Shown: positions 27,811 to 36,360 of the stretch, in pieces | Layout: each line of letters begins with the position of its first letter | Position numbering within the stretch: the stretch's first letter is position 1 | Origin: Chitinophaga niabensis | GTDB lineage: Bacteria > Bacteroidota > Bacteroidia > Chitinophagales > Chitinophagaceae | Assembly: GCF_900129465.1 (NCBI RefSeq) | Contig: NZ_FSRA01000001.1 | Location: 3,474,482 to 3,538,481 of the forward strand | DNA length: 64,000 bases | Direction: 5' to 3' | Made by a program: the position numbers and the translations under genes | Notes under the pieces: generated by a model | The model's database searches: none | The model's input: the letters and a program-made list of their open reading frames with translations, nothing else | Told to the model about the DNA's origin: nothing

Positions 27811-28783
27811 AGACATATTACAACCTATTCATACCACATGGCTGCCGGAGCATATCCCGGCAGCCATGTTGCGTTTGGACAAGCTGGACCCACTTGTTTC
27901 AGGGAATAAATGGTTCAAGCTCAAATACAACCTGGAAGCGGCGGCAGGCAAACCTATTGTTACTTTCGGCGGTGCATGGTCCAACCACATCCTCGCTACT
28001 GCTGCTGCCTGCCAAATGAAAGGTTTAGCCTGCACAGGTATTATCCGCGGAGAAAAACCTTTGATATTGAGCCCTACACTGGAACAGGCCGGCAGGATGG
28101 GTATGCAGCTGGTATTTGTAAGCAGGGAGGAATACAAATTGCTGACGGATACAGACGATCTTGGAGCAGATGATCATATGTATGCAGTTTATCAGCTGAA
28201 CGATGAGATCATTCCCCGCGATGCCTACGTGATCCCCGAAGGTGGTCACAATGCCCTGGGCGTAAAAGGATGCAGCGAAATACTCTCTTTAGCTGACACG
28301 AAAGATTTTACACACATTATCTGTTCCGTAGGTACAGGCACTACCCTGGCCGGCCTGATCAATTCAACCGTGGAAGGCAGCGAAAACATGGCGGAAGAAG
28401 TATTACATGACCTTGCCCGGTTAGTGACCGGCGATCCCGGCCATGTTGTACAAAAAGTGATCGGCATTTCTGCATTAAAAGGTGCTTTTTCTTTGCAGGC
28501 CGAAATAGAAAGCCTGCTGATCAGCCCGGGCCCCTGGGAATTATTGCATGATTTTCATGAAGGAGGATATGGAAAGATCAGCCCTGCGTTGATCGATCTT
28601 ATGAATGATTTCTACCGGCAGACAAATATTCCGCTGGACAGGGTGTATACCGGGAAAATGGTGTTGGCCGTAAAAAAACTGATTGAACAGGATTATTTTC
28701 CAGCCAATAGCCGTTTATTATTGATCCATTCCGGTGGTTTACAGGGCAATGATTCATTACTTCCTGACGTTCTATGCTTTTAA
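27794..28783 (+). CDS. ACC deaminase / D-cysteine desulfhydrase family PLP enzyme
   Basis: About 329 residues, fold-type II PLP family. MLRLDKLDPLVSGNKWFKLKYNLEAA holds the PLP lysine region (GNKWFKLK), TFGGAWSNHILATAAACQ the phosphate/substrate loop, and CSVGTGTTLAGLI the glycine-rich loop. Family members deaminate 1-aminocyclopropane-1-carboxylate or desulfurate D-cysteine. Which one applies cannot be told from sequence alone, and D-cysteine or other D-amino acid activity is more common in bacteria. The ATG at 27794 overlaps the GH20 end by 17 bp; a GTG at 27779 is possible but less likely. Confidence 0.83.
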   Translation: MHFSTKDILQPIHTTWLPEHIPAAMLRLDKLDPLVSGNKWFKLKYNLEAAAGKPIVTFGGAWSNHILATAAACQMKGLACTGIIRGEKPLILSPTLEQAGRMGMQLVFVSREEYKLLTDTDDLGADDHMYAVYQLNDEIIPRDAYVIPEGGHNALGVKGCSEILSLADTKDFTHIICSVGTGTTLAGLINSTVEGSENMAEEVLHDLARLVTGDPGHVVQKVIGISALKGAFSLQAEIESLLISPGPWELLHDFHEGGYGKISPALIDLMNDFYRQTNIPLDRVYTGKMVLAVKKLIEQDYFPANSRLLLIHSGGLQGNDSLLPDVLCF

Positions 28784-28795
28784 AGAGTGACAACG

Positions 28796-28803
28796 TATAT
28801 TTG
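28796..28803 (+). promoter_or_regulatory. Candidate -7 element TATATTTG
   Basis: An exact TAnnTTTG, 15 bases before the ATG at 28819 and just past the preceding stop. It supports the shorter start of the following exported protein. No clear -33 TTTG is seen. Confidence 0.45.
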
Positions 28804-28818
28804 TATTTTAGCCAACGT

Positions 28819-29517
28819 ATGAAGCAGACTGTTAGAAGAATAATTGTTGCGGTGATCTTACTGGGTAGCATCACTGCTGCAAAAGCTCAAGAGCGCGTAC
28901 CGCCTGTATTACCTGATTTCTCTGCCCTGATCAAAACAGGGAAGATACAGCTGGACTGGATCTCCGGCTTCCCCAATGCTGTGCAGATAGGCATCCAGCG
29001 TTCGCTGGACAGTGTGCTGAACTTTACCACGATCGGTTATGCGAGCAGCCCCGGAGAAAGCCGTAATGCTTACATGGATAACAAACCTTTACCCGGTAAA
29101 AATTACTATCGCCTCTTCATCCTCTTCTCCAATAACCGTTATATGCACAGTAAAGTAGTACTGGCTATTGAGGACTCTACCATCAATGCAGACACCAAAC
29201 TGAACGCTTCGGATATCGCTAATCTCAGCAACACTAAAAAAGAAGATGCAGTTCCCTGGAAACCATCCAATTACATCTATACTACAGCAGACGGAAATGT
29301 GAATATCAAACTGCCGGAAGCTTTAAAGAAGAAATATCTCGTTAAGTTCTATGAGCCTACAGGGGTTTTCCTGTTTGAGGTAGAGCATGTGCAGGAGCCT
29401 TTCCTGATCATGGAAAAGGCCATTTTCATGCATGCCGGCTGGTTCAATTTTGAGATCTTTGAGGATGGGAAGCTGCTGGAGAAATGGAACTTATTTATTC
29501 CCCTGAGTTACAAGTAA
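28819..29517 (+). CDS. Exported protein of unknown function
   Basis: 232 residues. Starting at MKQTVRR gives a clean signal peptide (about 1-24, ITAAKAQ). An upstream ATG at 28774 lies inside the preceding gene and would bury the signal. The mature part contains a possible fibronectin-III-like strand pattern (GKIQLDWISGFPNAVQIGIQRSLDSVLNFTTIGYA...KNYYRLFILF). The C-terminal half has beta-rich stretches ending FNFEIFEDGKLLEKWNLFIPL. I recognise no catalytic motif or sorting domain. The 3' end overlaps the convergent lipB gene by 27 bp. Confidence 0.7.
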   Translation: MKQTVRRIIVAVILLGSITAAKAQERVPPVLPDFSALIKTGKIQLDWISGFPNAVQIGIQRSLDSVLNFTTIGYASSPGESRNAYMDNKPLPGKNYYRLFILFSNNRYMHSKVVLAIEDSTINADTKLNASDIANLSNTKKEDAVPWKPSNYIYTTADGNVNIKLPEALKKKYLVKFYEPTGVFLFEVEHVQEPFLIMEKAIFMHAGWFNFEIFEDGKLLEKWNLFIPLSYK

Positions 29518-30213
29518 TTCTGCTTCAAACACTTCTGCAAAATATTTCGCGATCTTACTTTTCACTTCTTCCAAAGGAACGGCATAGCCAAGTTCCTTTT
29601 CCAGGGAGGTAACCTGCTTATCTGCAATACCACAGGCCACAATGTTGTTAAAATAATCCATGTCTGTATTCACATTGATGGCGAAGCCATGCATGGTTAC
29701 CCAGCGGCTGCAACGAACTCCCATGGCACAGATCTTCCGGGCCTTTGCAGGATCTTCCGGATCAAGCCATACGCCTGTTTCTCCTTTTGAACGATCCCCT
29801 TTCAGGCCGTAATCTGCCATGGTACGGATGATCACCTCTTCCAGGAAACGTAAATAACGGCCAATATCTGTGAAGAACAGTTCCAGGTCTATGATTGGGT
29901 AACCTACTACCTGGCCGGGGCCGTGGAAGGTAATATCCCCTCCCCTGTTGGTTTGTACAAATTCTATCCCCTTTTCCTCCAGCTGCCGGCGGTTGATCAG
30001 CAGGTTCTCCAGGTGGCCGCTTTTGCCGAGGGTATATACGGGAGGATGTTCGCAAAAAAGCAGGTGATGGGCAATAACAGCAGATCCGGCAGCGGTGCCA
30101 TTACGCAGGGCAGCCTTCAGTTGCACACTTTCCTGTAATAACTGTTCCTGGTAGTCCCAGGCGCGCTGGTAGGGAATTACACCCAAATCGTTCACTCTTA
30201 TCTGCTGTTTCAT
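29491..30213 (-). CDS. lipB: Lipoyl(octanoyl) transferase
   Basis: 240 residues. It transfers octanoyl from acyl carrier protein to lipoyl domains of 2-oxo acid dehydrogenases in the cytoplasm. The signature TNRGGDITFHGPGQVVGYPIIDL is present. Catalytic-type Lys160 (ARKICAMGVRCSRWVTMHG) and Cys194 (NIVACGI) are in place. The start lies only 7 bases after a TATCTTTG element, suggesting a very short or absent 5' leader. The 3' end overlaps the convergent exported-protein gene. Confidence 0.95.
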   Translation of the reverse strand: MKQQIRVNDLGVIPYQRAWDYQEQLLQESVQLKAALRNGTAAGSAVIAHHLLFCEHPPVYTLGKSGHLENLLINRRQLEEKGIEFVQTNRGGDITFHGPGQVVGYPIIDLELFFTDIGRYLRFLEEVIIRTMADYGLKGDRSKGETGVWLDPEDPAKARKICAMGVRCSRWVTMHGFAINVNTDMDYFNNIVACGIADKQVTSLEKELGYAVPLEEVKSKIAKYFAEVFEAELLVTQGNK

Positions 30214-30220
30214 TCGTCTG

Positions 30221-30245
30221 CAAAGATAACTATAAGCTATCTTTG
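30221..30245. promoter_or_regulatory. Divergent lipB / rluD promoter elements
   Basis: TATCTTTG occurs on both strands (minus 30228-30221, plus 30238-30245), forming an 8-bp inverted repeat with a 9-bp spacer. Each is an exact TAnnTTTG facing its gene. A TTTTTG (30251-30246) sits 17 bases upstream of the lipB-facing box. Confidence 0.6.
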
Positions 30246-30260
30246 CAAAAATTTTTACTG

Positions 30261-31319
30261 ATGAGCGATCAATTGCCGGTACTGGAAGATGAACTGGAAA
30301 ACGGGGAAGGTAGTGAGGAACTATACGAAAGGGTGAACCTTGTTGTAGACAAGGGGCAGGAGCCTTTGCGGATAGACAAGTTCATCCAGAACCGCATTGA
30401 AGGTGCCACCCGCAGTAAAGTTCAGCAGGCTATTGAAGCAGGAATGGTGCTGGTGAACGATAAACCTACCAAGGCCAACTATAAAGTAAGGCCCCTGGAC
30501 CGCCTCATCGTTTATTCCAACAGGAGCCCCGAAAGCAATGAGATCATCCCGGAAAACATTCCCCTGAACATTGTATATGAGGATGAGGATGTAATGGTGA
30601 TCAACAAACCTCCCGGCATGGTGGTACATCCCGGCTCCGGCAACCCCAACGGCACATTGGTGAATGCCCTGGCCTATTACCTCAGTGAGGATAAAGAAAA
30701 TGTGGTGGAAACTATTCCCCGTTTCGGGCTGGTACACAGGATAGATAAGAACACAAGCGGCCTGCTGGTGATCGCCAAATCAGAAAAAGCGATGACGGAC
30801 CTGGCCAAACAATTCTTTGACCATACCGTAAACAGGCGTTATATGGCATTGGTATGGGGTGATTTTGAAGAAGATAAGGGTACGGTGGAAGCACATGTGG
30901 GCCGCCATCAGCGTCTCCGCAAGATCATGGATGTTTTCCCGGATGGGGAACATGGCAAGGAAGCCATCACCCATTACGAGGTACTGGAACGTTTTAACTA
31001 TGTAACCCTCATTGCCTGCAAACTGGAAACCGGCCGTACGCACCAGATCAGGGTACATATGCAGCATATCCGGCACCCCTTGTTCAACGATGAAACCTAT
31101 GGCGGGGACCGTATTGTTAAAGGTACCGTATACACAAAATACAAGCAATTCATAGATAACTGTTTCGAGGTAATGCCCAGGCATGCCCTGCACGCACAAA
31201 CCTTAGGGTTCATTCACCCCAGGACCCGCAAACCAATGCTGTTTGAAAGTGAGCTACCGGCGGATTTCACGGCCGTTCTGGAGAAATGGAGAAGATATAA
31301 ACGCCGGGAAGAGGATTGA
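30261..31319 (+). CDS. rluD: RluA/RluD family 23S rRNA pseudouridine synthase
   Basis: 352 residues from MSDQLPVLEDE. An S4 RNA-binding domain (LRIDKFIQNRIEGATRSKVQQAIEAGMVLVNDKP, about 36-85) precedes the pseudouridine synthase domain. Catalytic Asp162 is in LVHRIDKNTSGLLVIAK, and KLETGRTHQIRVHMQHIRHPLFND is the second motif. RluD-like enzymes modify helix 69 of 23S rRNA; the exact site set cannot be proved here. A TTG six codons earlier lies between promoter and ATG, so I take the ATG 15 bases after TATCTTTG. Confidence 0.92.
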   Translation: MSDQLPVLEDELENGEGSEELYERVNLVVDKGQEPLRIDKFIQNRIEGATRSKVQQAIEAGMVLVNDKPTKANYKVRPLDRLIVYSNRSPESNEIIPENIPLNIVYEDEDVMVINKPPGMVVHPGSGNPNGTLVNALAYYLSEDKENVVETIPRFGLVHRIDKNTSGLLVIAKSEKAMTDLAKQFFDHTVNRRYMALVWGDFEEDKGTVEAHVGRHQRLRKIMDVFPDGEHGKEAITHYEVLERFNYVTLIACKLETGRTHQIRVHMQHIRHPLFNDETYGGDRIVKGTVYTKYKQFIDNCFEVMPRHALHAQTLGFIHPRTRKPMLFESELPADFTAVLEKWRRYKRREED

Positions 31320-31486
31320 GTGTAATTTTTAAGGCATTATTCCGTTAAATAGATCGTTCCGCTTATTTTTTAAAATTCTATGCAAACCAAAATCAGCCTA
31401 TGCGCCTGCGTTTCATCTTAATTTCATATTAATTATTTTATTAAAAACATTCTACATATCATTTTTTCTACTAATTTAGTAGCATA

Positions 31487-33175
31487 ATGCGTCCCAAGAA
31501 AAACCTTGCCCGTATCCTGACTATTCTGTTCCTGGCTTTCTTTGCTATTCATATAGCCAGAGCCGGTAACCGTCCCCTACTCACAAATTTCACCTATAGC
31601 ACTACCTGCCTGAACGATACTGTACGCTTCAGGATCACTGACGATATCACCACCATTGATTCCGTGAAGTGGTATTTTGTGAGTCCGCCAGCCTTACCTG
31701 TAGATTCTTCCAATAGTATAGACAGTGCCAAATATGTATATAAAACCCCTGGTACTTATACCATTACATTAAAAGCATACCGCGGAGGTGTGGAAGATAT
31801 CACCACGATGTCTATCACTATCGCTGCCCGTTTAGGTATTGACCTGGGGCCGGATCTTACACTTTGTGAGAATGGCACTACTACTTTGACGACAGGACCT
31901 GCTATTCCCGGCGCTACTTATACCTGGTATTATTTAGAAGATACTGTGCCCGGCACGAATACTTTCGTTGTTTCACAAATGGCTACCTACCATGTGGCCA
32001 TCAATGGATGCCGGGAAATAGATTCGGTGAATGTATTCTATTCTCCGATACCTGATTTTGACCTGGGGCCAGACAGGACCTTGTGTACGGATGAATTGCT
32101 TACACTGGATGCCACCGCACAAAACGCCACCTATGTTTGGAGTACGGGAGAAACTACGCCTACCATTGTAGCCAGCGGCGTGAGCAGAACTTACACTGTT
32201 GTTGCTACAGTTGCCGGTTGCGGTGACTTTACAGACCAGGTGACCATTAACTTCACCGGCACACCTTATCCTTACAGCCTTGGCCCTGATACCTTACTTT
32301 GCCCCGGAGAATCCGTGATACTGGATGCCACCAGGCCTGAAGGTTCAAGTTATACCTGGAACACCGGTTCAAGGCAACCGAGGATCAATGTGAACAGGAG
32401 TGGCGAGTATTCTGTGTTCATGACCGTCAACGGCATCTGTGATGTGGTGGACACTATTGAAGTGCGCTATAGCCGCTTAAGGGATTTCAGTTTAGGAAAC
32501 GATACCACCTTGTGTTATCCTAACTTCCTGGTGCTGAGTGCGGATTTTGGAACGGGTAATTATCTCTGGCAGGATGGATCAGACCAGGCCACTTATCACG
32601 TGGACAGTAGCGGATATTATAATGTTACCGTGCAGATAGGCAGATGTATTGAAAGAGATACGATCCGTGTTGATTTTCAGGATAGCCTGAGAGTAACGCT
32701 GGGAGAGGATTCCATGCTTTGCGTGGGAGAAACGCTCACTTTACTGCCACGCGGCGCAGGTACAAATTTTAAATGGCAGGACAGTACTTCCACTTCCACC
32801 TTCCTGGTTACACAACCCGGTATTTATGCGATTGTAGCAAGCAATGTGTGTAACAGGGCTACAGACTCCGTGAATATCTACTACCAGGAATGTAATTGTA
32901 CGCTCTTTTTGCCAACGGGTTTCAGCCCTAACGGAGATGGGCGGAATGATGTATTCCGACCGGTGTACCGATGTATCTTAGGTAAATACAAATTAGCCAT
33001 CTATAACCGCTGGGGAGATTTTATCTTCTTCACCTCAGATCCCGGTGTTGCATGGACGGGTATGCATAACGGGCAAATGGCGCCTGTTGGCACATACGTT
33101 TGGACGGTTGAGTATGTAGATGAACTGAATCAGAAATTCTATCAGAAACGAGGTACTGTTACCCTGATACGATAA
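31487..33175 (+). CDS. Large secreted adhesin-like protein with T9SS type B sorting domain
   Basis: 562 residues. Signal peptide about 1-26 (AIHIARA). A PKD-like region (TPGTYTITLKAYRGG) is followed by five related repeats of about 85 residues, each opening LG-[PNE]-D-x-x-LC: LGPDLTLCENG, LGPDRTLCTDE, LGPDTLLCPGE, LGNDTTLCYPN, LGEDSMLCVGE. The last 90 residues are a gliding-motility-type C-terminal domain (FLPTGFSPNGDGRNDVFRPV...YNRWGDFIFFT) that directs secretion by type IX. It is likely surface attached or secreted; the ligand is unknown. The paired cysteines in each repeat could form disulfides. Confidence 0.88.
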   Translation: MRPKKNLARILTILFLAFFAIHIARAGNRPLLTNFTYSTTCLNDTVRFRITDDITTIDSVKWYFVSPPALPVDSSNSIDSAKYVYKTPGTYTITLKAYRGGVEDITTMSITIAARLGIDLGPDLTLCENGTTTLTTGPAIPGATYTWYYLEDTVPGTNTFVVSQMATYHVAINGCREIDSVNVFYSPIPDFDLGPDRTLCTDELLTLDATAQNATYVWSTGETTPTIVASGVSRTYTVVATVAGCGDFTDQVTINFTGTPYPYSLGPDTLLCPGESVILDATRPEGSSYTWNTGSRQPRINVNRSGEYSVFMTVNGICDVVDTIEVRYSRLRDFSLGNDTTLCYPNFLVLSADFGTGNYLWQDGSDQATYHVDSSGYYNVTVQIGRCIERDTIRVDFQDSLRVTLGEDSMLCVGETLTLLPRGAGTNFKWQDSTSTSTFLVTQPGIYAIVASNVCNRATDSVNIYYQECNCTLFLPTGFSPNGDGRNDVFRPVYRCILGKYKLAIYNRWGDFIFFTSDPGVAWTGMHNGQMAPVGTYVWTVEYVDELNQKFYQKRGTVTLIR

Positions 33176-33177
33176 AG

Positions 33178-34104
33178 TTATTGTTCGCTTTTGAATTCGG
33201 TGAACTTCGCTGTAAAATCTGCTGTTTCGCGCTTTTTTAAAGGTACGTTCCAGGTACCGGAGTAAGTGATCAGGGCAGGCAATAAAAGGTCGTCCTTCTT
33301 CGTCATCTGTACATTCATGCGTACATTAAAATCGAAGATCATGGTTTTGTAGGAGAGGGAATATTTACGGCCTACGATCTCCATGGTTTCTTTATCAAAG
33401 TAGGTGATCAGTTCGTTGATCACAATTTCTGCACGGTCTATACTATTAAGGTTCTTCCGCATGGTGGCGCTGAATACATAACAATCTGTGCCGGTATATG
33501 CTTCCGAGGTAATGGAAAAATCGTAATACTTCATCAGGTCGCGGTCGAAGATGGCTACCTTATTTCCCACGATAGGTACGCCAGTGATGGGTTTACCGGG
33601 GTTAAAGATCAATTGTTTCAACTGGTTCTTATGCCGTGCAAGGCTTCCTTTGCTGGATCCGCCCTCATCCCCGCATACGGTGCCATGCGTAAAAAAGAGA
33701 TTGGCGTAAAGTTCTGCGGTATAGTAATTATAGTCGCCTTTTTTTGTGTAGAAATTACCGGTGGTCTTTTCGTCTATCACTTCCATTTTACGGCAGTTGC
33801 CGGTCATGATCTGGCGGGTGTGACTTTTAAGGGAGGCGATGGTCTTTCCTCCTTTTTTATCTGTTACGCGGATGTCGTTATCTGCTGTGAACCCTACCAG
33901 GCGGAGGTTTTTGAATGCGCGGTAGAAAGTGGTATCCTCTTCTACCCTTTTGATAAAGCCGGCCACGTCAAAGCCTATACGTTTGGCTTTCACCACTACT
34001 TCATCCAGGTTAATGGTCATGCCTTTGTATTTAAAAGCAGTATCCTGGGAAAACAAAGGTGTGCAACAGAACAAAAGTAATAACAGTAGCAGAAACTTGC
34101 GCAT
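33178..34104 (-). CDS. Exported protein of unknown function
   Basis: 308 residues with a strong signal peptide (about 1-20, CCTPLFSQ). The mature protein starts DTAFKYKGMTINLDEVVVKAKRIGFDVAGFIKRVEEDTTFYRAFKNLR. The middle is rich in beta strands, with ASLKSHTRQIMTGNCRKMEV and AEIVINELITYFDKETMEIVGRKYSLSYKTMIFDFNV. The last part resembles outer-membrane lipoprotein carrier-like strands but I cannot assign a family. It follows the anti-sigma gene by 49 bp on the same strand and may belong to that regulon. Its stop is 2 bp from the convergent adhesin gene. Confidence 0.65.
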   Translation of the reverse strand: MRKFLLLLLLLFCCTPLFSQDTAFKYKGMTINLDEVVVKAKRIGFDVAGFIKRVEEDTTFYRAFKNLRLVGFTADNDIRVTDKKGGKTIASLKSHTRQIMTGNCRKMEVIDEKTTGNFYTKKGDYNYYTAELYANLFFTHGTVCGDEGGSSKGSLARHKNQLKQLIFNPGKPITGVPIVGNKVAIFDRDLMKYYDFSITSEAYTGTDCYVFSATMRKNLNSIDRAEIVINELITYFDKETMEIVGRKYSLSYKTMIFDFNVRMNVQMTKKDDLLLPALITYSGTWNVPLKKRETADFTAKFTEFKSEQ

Positions 34105-34153
34105 CTGGCAAATTTAAGGAAATTCAGGCTTATGAGTTGAAGGAAACGTTTTA

Positions 34154-35026
34154 TCAGCTGGATACTTTACCGGCTACGTACATAGCAGTAAGCGTTGGTG
34201 TGGGGCTACCACCTTTCTTTTCAAGGGTAACAGCAAACATTTGCGCACCTTCAATAGCTTTCATTTTCTGGAAGCCTTTAGCGGTATCGCCCATTTCGAA
34301 CACACCAGCATCCACCGGTACGCCATTTACAATGGCCCAGAGTTGGTATTGCTGATCTGCAGATGGTTCAGGAAGGTTATTAACGGTGAGCATCACGTCT
34401 TTGGTCTTCGGATTCCAGAAAACAGTAGCCAGCAGATTAGGCCTGTCTTTGGATGCCGTGAACATACGTACTGCTTTTACATCCGGATTGCGCATCATGG
34501 CAAGCATATCATCCGATTGTTTCATCTTCGTCTGATATACCTCACTTTGTGCGAGTACTTTGGTTTGGTCTACAAGCAACGCTTCGTATTTACCTTTCCA
34601 TTCTTTGGAACTGTTGAGGTAAGTAACGTTGAAGGCAACACTGGTGATCAGCCCTGCGATGGCGGCGGCTGCCACCCACTGCCATTTGCGTGCAGCGGAG
34701 ATAACCCTTGCAGATTTTTCTTCATCTGCATACGCATCTTCATACAAGCTTGCCGGTGCAGAAGATGAACTGCCGCTAACCGGTACTGCTGTTTCCACCC
34801 CTTCATTATCCACGATCTGGAAGATCCTGTCTTTCACAATAGCAGGAGGCGGAACCGCCTGCATCTGGATATAGCGCTCCATATCAAGCTGAGCAGCATC
34901 TGCCGCAGCTTTTATTTCCGGATATTGGGCCATCGCAGCGATCAGCTCCCGGACCTCCTGGTCCGTAGCTAAGCCAGCCACGTAGCTTTCAATTATTCCG
35001 GATGATATGTAACGTTGTACATCCAC
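34154..35026 (-). CDS. Anti-sigma factor, RskA-like
   Basis: 290 residues. A cytoplasmic N-terminal sigma-binding region (IIESYVAGLATDQEVRELIAAMAQYPEIK) is followed by one membrane helix, about 117-135. The periplasmic C-terminal domain is of RskA type (AVRMFTASKDRPNLLATVFWNPKTKDVMLTVNNLPEP...YQLWAIVNGVPVDAGVFEMGD). It lies 5 bp after the sigma gene, the standard sigK-rskA order. It holds the sigma factor inactive until a periplasmic signal causes its loss; the signal is unknown. Confidence 0.9.
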   Translation of the reverse strand: MDVQRYISSGIIESYVAGLATDQEVRELIAAMAQYPEIKAAADAAQLDMERYIQMQAVPPPAIVKDRIFQIVDNEGVETAVPVSGSSSSAPASLYEDAYADEEKSARVISAARKWQWVAAAAIAGLITSVAFNVTYLNSSKEWKGKYEALLVDQTKVLAQSEVYQTKMKQSDDMLAMMRNPDVKAVRMFTASKDRPNLLATVFWNPKTKDVMLTVNNLPEPSADQQYQLWAIVNGVPVDAGVFEMGDTAKGFQKMKAIEGAQMFAVTLEKKGGSPTPTLTAMYVAGKVSS

Positions 35027-35031
35027 TTTTA

Positions 35032-35583
35032 CTAGATCGTTTTTAGAATATTTCTAAGTTGAATAATCGCGTTTCTCATTCTAGTCTTCACGGTACCCAA
35101 AGGAATATCCAGCACCTTGGCTATTTCTTCCTGGGTGCAACCTTTGTAATAAGCTAGGTCAATAATGATTCTTTGTTCTTTGTTGAGCTTTTCCAACACC
35201 TTGGTGAGGCCCAGGTGATCCACGGAGGGATGAACCGTTAAGTGACTTGTATGATGATATACGTCATTACTAAGCTCCTGGATTTTTTGATCCAGCTTGT
35301 GGGCTTTAGAGCGTAATGAATCAATAGCAGAATTCCGGGCAATATTGAGCATCCAGGTAAAGAGACGCCCCTTCTCTGTGTCATATTTTTCTATGCTCCG
35401 CCAAATTTTCAGAAAGACTTCCTGCAGAACATCGCTTGCCGCGGACTCGTCGTTGAGGACTTTAAGAACTACCCCGTAGAGAGCGGGGGAATAATTGTCA
35501 TACAGGTAACCAAATATTACCTGATCCCGGTCTTTCAGACCCTGGACCAATTCGGCTTCAGTGTATGTGTTTGCAGTTCCCAA
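35032..35583 (-). CDS. ECF RNA polymerase sigma factor, SigK-like
   Basis: 183 residues. Region 2 is DRDQVIFGYLYDNYSPALYGVVLKVLNDESAASDVLQEVFLKIWRSIEKYD...LFTWMLNIARNSAIDSLRS. Region 4 is VLEKLNKEQRIIIDLAYYKGCTQEEIAKVLDIPLGTVKTRMRNAIIQLR. It is co-transcribed with the RskA-like anti-sigma 5 bp downstream. No ATG is available: the best start is TTG at 35583 (GTANTYTEAEL). Another TTG at 35550 starts just before the conserved VQGLKDRD. A TACATTTG (35588-35581) overlaps the first TTG, so either transcription starts elsewhere or the later TTG is used. Confidence 0.9.
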   Translation of the reverse strand: MGTANTYTEAELVQGLKDRDQVIFGYLYDNYSPALYGVVLKVLNDESAASDVLQEVFLKIWRSIEKYDTEKGRLFTWMLNIARNSAIDSLRSKAHKLDQKIQELSNDVYHHTSHLTVHPSVDHLGLTKVLEKLNKEQRIIIDLAYYKGCTQEEIAKVLDIPLGTVKTRMRNAIIQLRNILKTI

Positions 35584-35688
35584 ATGTAATTATCGAAAAT
35601 AGTGGCACTAAAATAGGGAAAATTATTACAATATAAAATTCTTAGGCATAATAATTTTATATAGCTGTTAAAGAATAGCTAAAATGAA

Positions 35689-35714
35689 CAGGGGCCGGTG
35701 ATCACCGGCCCCTG
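35689..35714. terminator. Perfect 26-bp palindrome after def
   Basis: CAGGGGCCGGTGA pairs exactly with its mirror half, giving a GC-rich hairpin with TTCATTTT after it on the minus strand, 24 bp past the def stop. It is probably the def terminator, though the T-tract is interrupted. Confidence 0.65.
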
Positions 35715-35738
35715 ACAATTACCTGGAAGAAATTTCAG

Positions 35739-36317
35739 CTATTTAGCGAAGGTCATCTTATAATCCACCTTGATCTTTCCTTTGGAAATATCGTCCAACC
35801 TGCTTTTTAACAGGCGCTTTTTCAATGGTTTAAGGTAGTCGATGAACAGTTTTCCTTCTATATGATCATATTCATGGAAGATCACACGGGCGGTGATACC
35901 ATGGAATGTTTTCTCGTGTTCTTTAAAGTTTTCGTCCACGTAACGGATGGTCACCTTTTCAGGGCGGTATACGTCCTCCCGGATCTTGGGAATGCTCAGG
36001 CAACCTTCCTGGTAAGGCCATTCCTCTCCTTCTGTATCCACTATCCTGGCATTGATGAACACCTGCTTAATACCCAGATCGCCGGGGTATGCATTCACTT
36101 CATCTTCTTCAAGATTATTGATAATCTGCTCACTATCAATTACGAAGAGGCGGATGGGCTTGTTGATCTGTGGTGCTGCGAGCCCTACCCCACTGGAGGC
36201 ATACATGGTTTCCCACATATTATCGATCAGCGTTTGCAGACCTGGATAATCCGGGGTGATATCCTGGCTTACTTCTCTTAAAACCTGGCTGCCGTAGGCG
36301 ACTATTGGTAATATCAT
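35739..36317 (-). CDS. def: Peptide deformylase
   Basis: 192 residues. This metalloenzyme removes the N-formyl group from nascent proteins. All three motifs are present: GVGLAAPQI (43-51), EGCLSIP with metal ligand Cys106, and the HEYDH motif with His148, Glu149 and His152. The C-terminal tail (SKGKIKVDYKMTFAK) is a little longer than in E. coli, as is usual in Bacteroidota. It lies 43 bp after ruvX, and an exact TACTTTTG at 36352-36345 suggests its own promoter. Confidence 0.96.
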   Translation of the reverse strand: MILPIVAYGSQVLREVSQDITPDYPGLQTLIDNMWETMYASSGVGLAAPQINKPIRLFVIDSEQIINNLEEDEVNAYPGDLGIKQVFINARIVDTEGEEWPYQEGCLSIPKIREDVYRPEKVTIRYVDENFKEHEKTFHGITARVIFHEYDHIEGKLFIDYLKPLKKRLLKSRLDDISKGKIKVDYKMTFAK

Positions 36318-36344
36318 CTGGTAAATTGATCAAAATTTGAACTG

Positions 36345-36352
36345 CAAAAGTA
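36345..36352 (-). promoter_or_regulatory. Candidate def promoter -7 element
   Basis: TACTTTTG on the minus strand, 27 bases before the def ATG and just past the ruvX stop. No TTTG is evident about 20 bases upstream. Confidence 0.4.
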
Positions 36353-36360
36353 AGGTTTTT

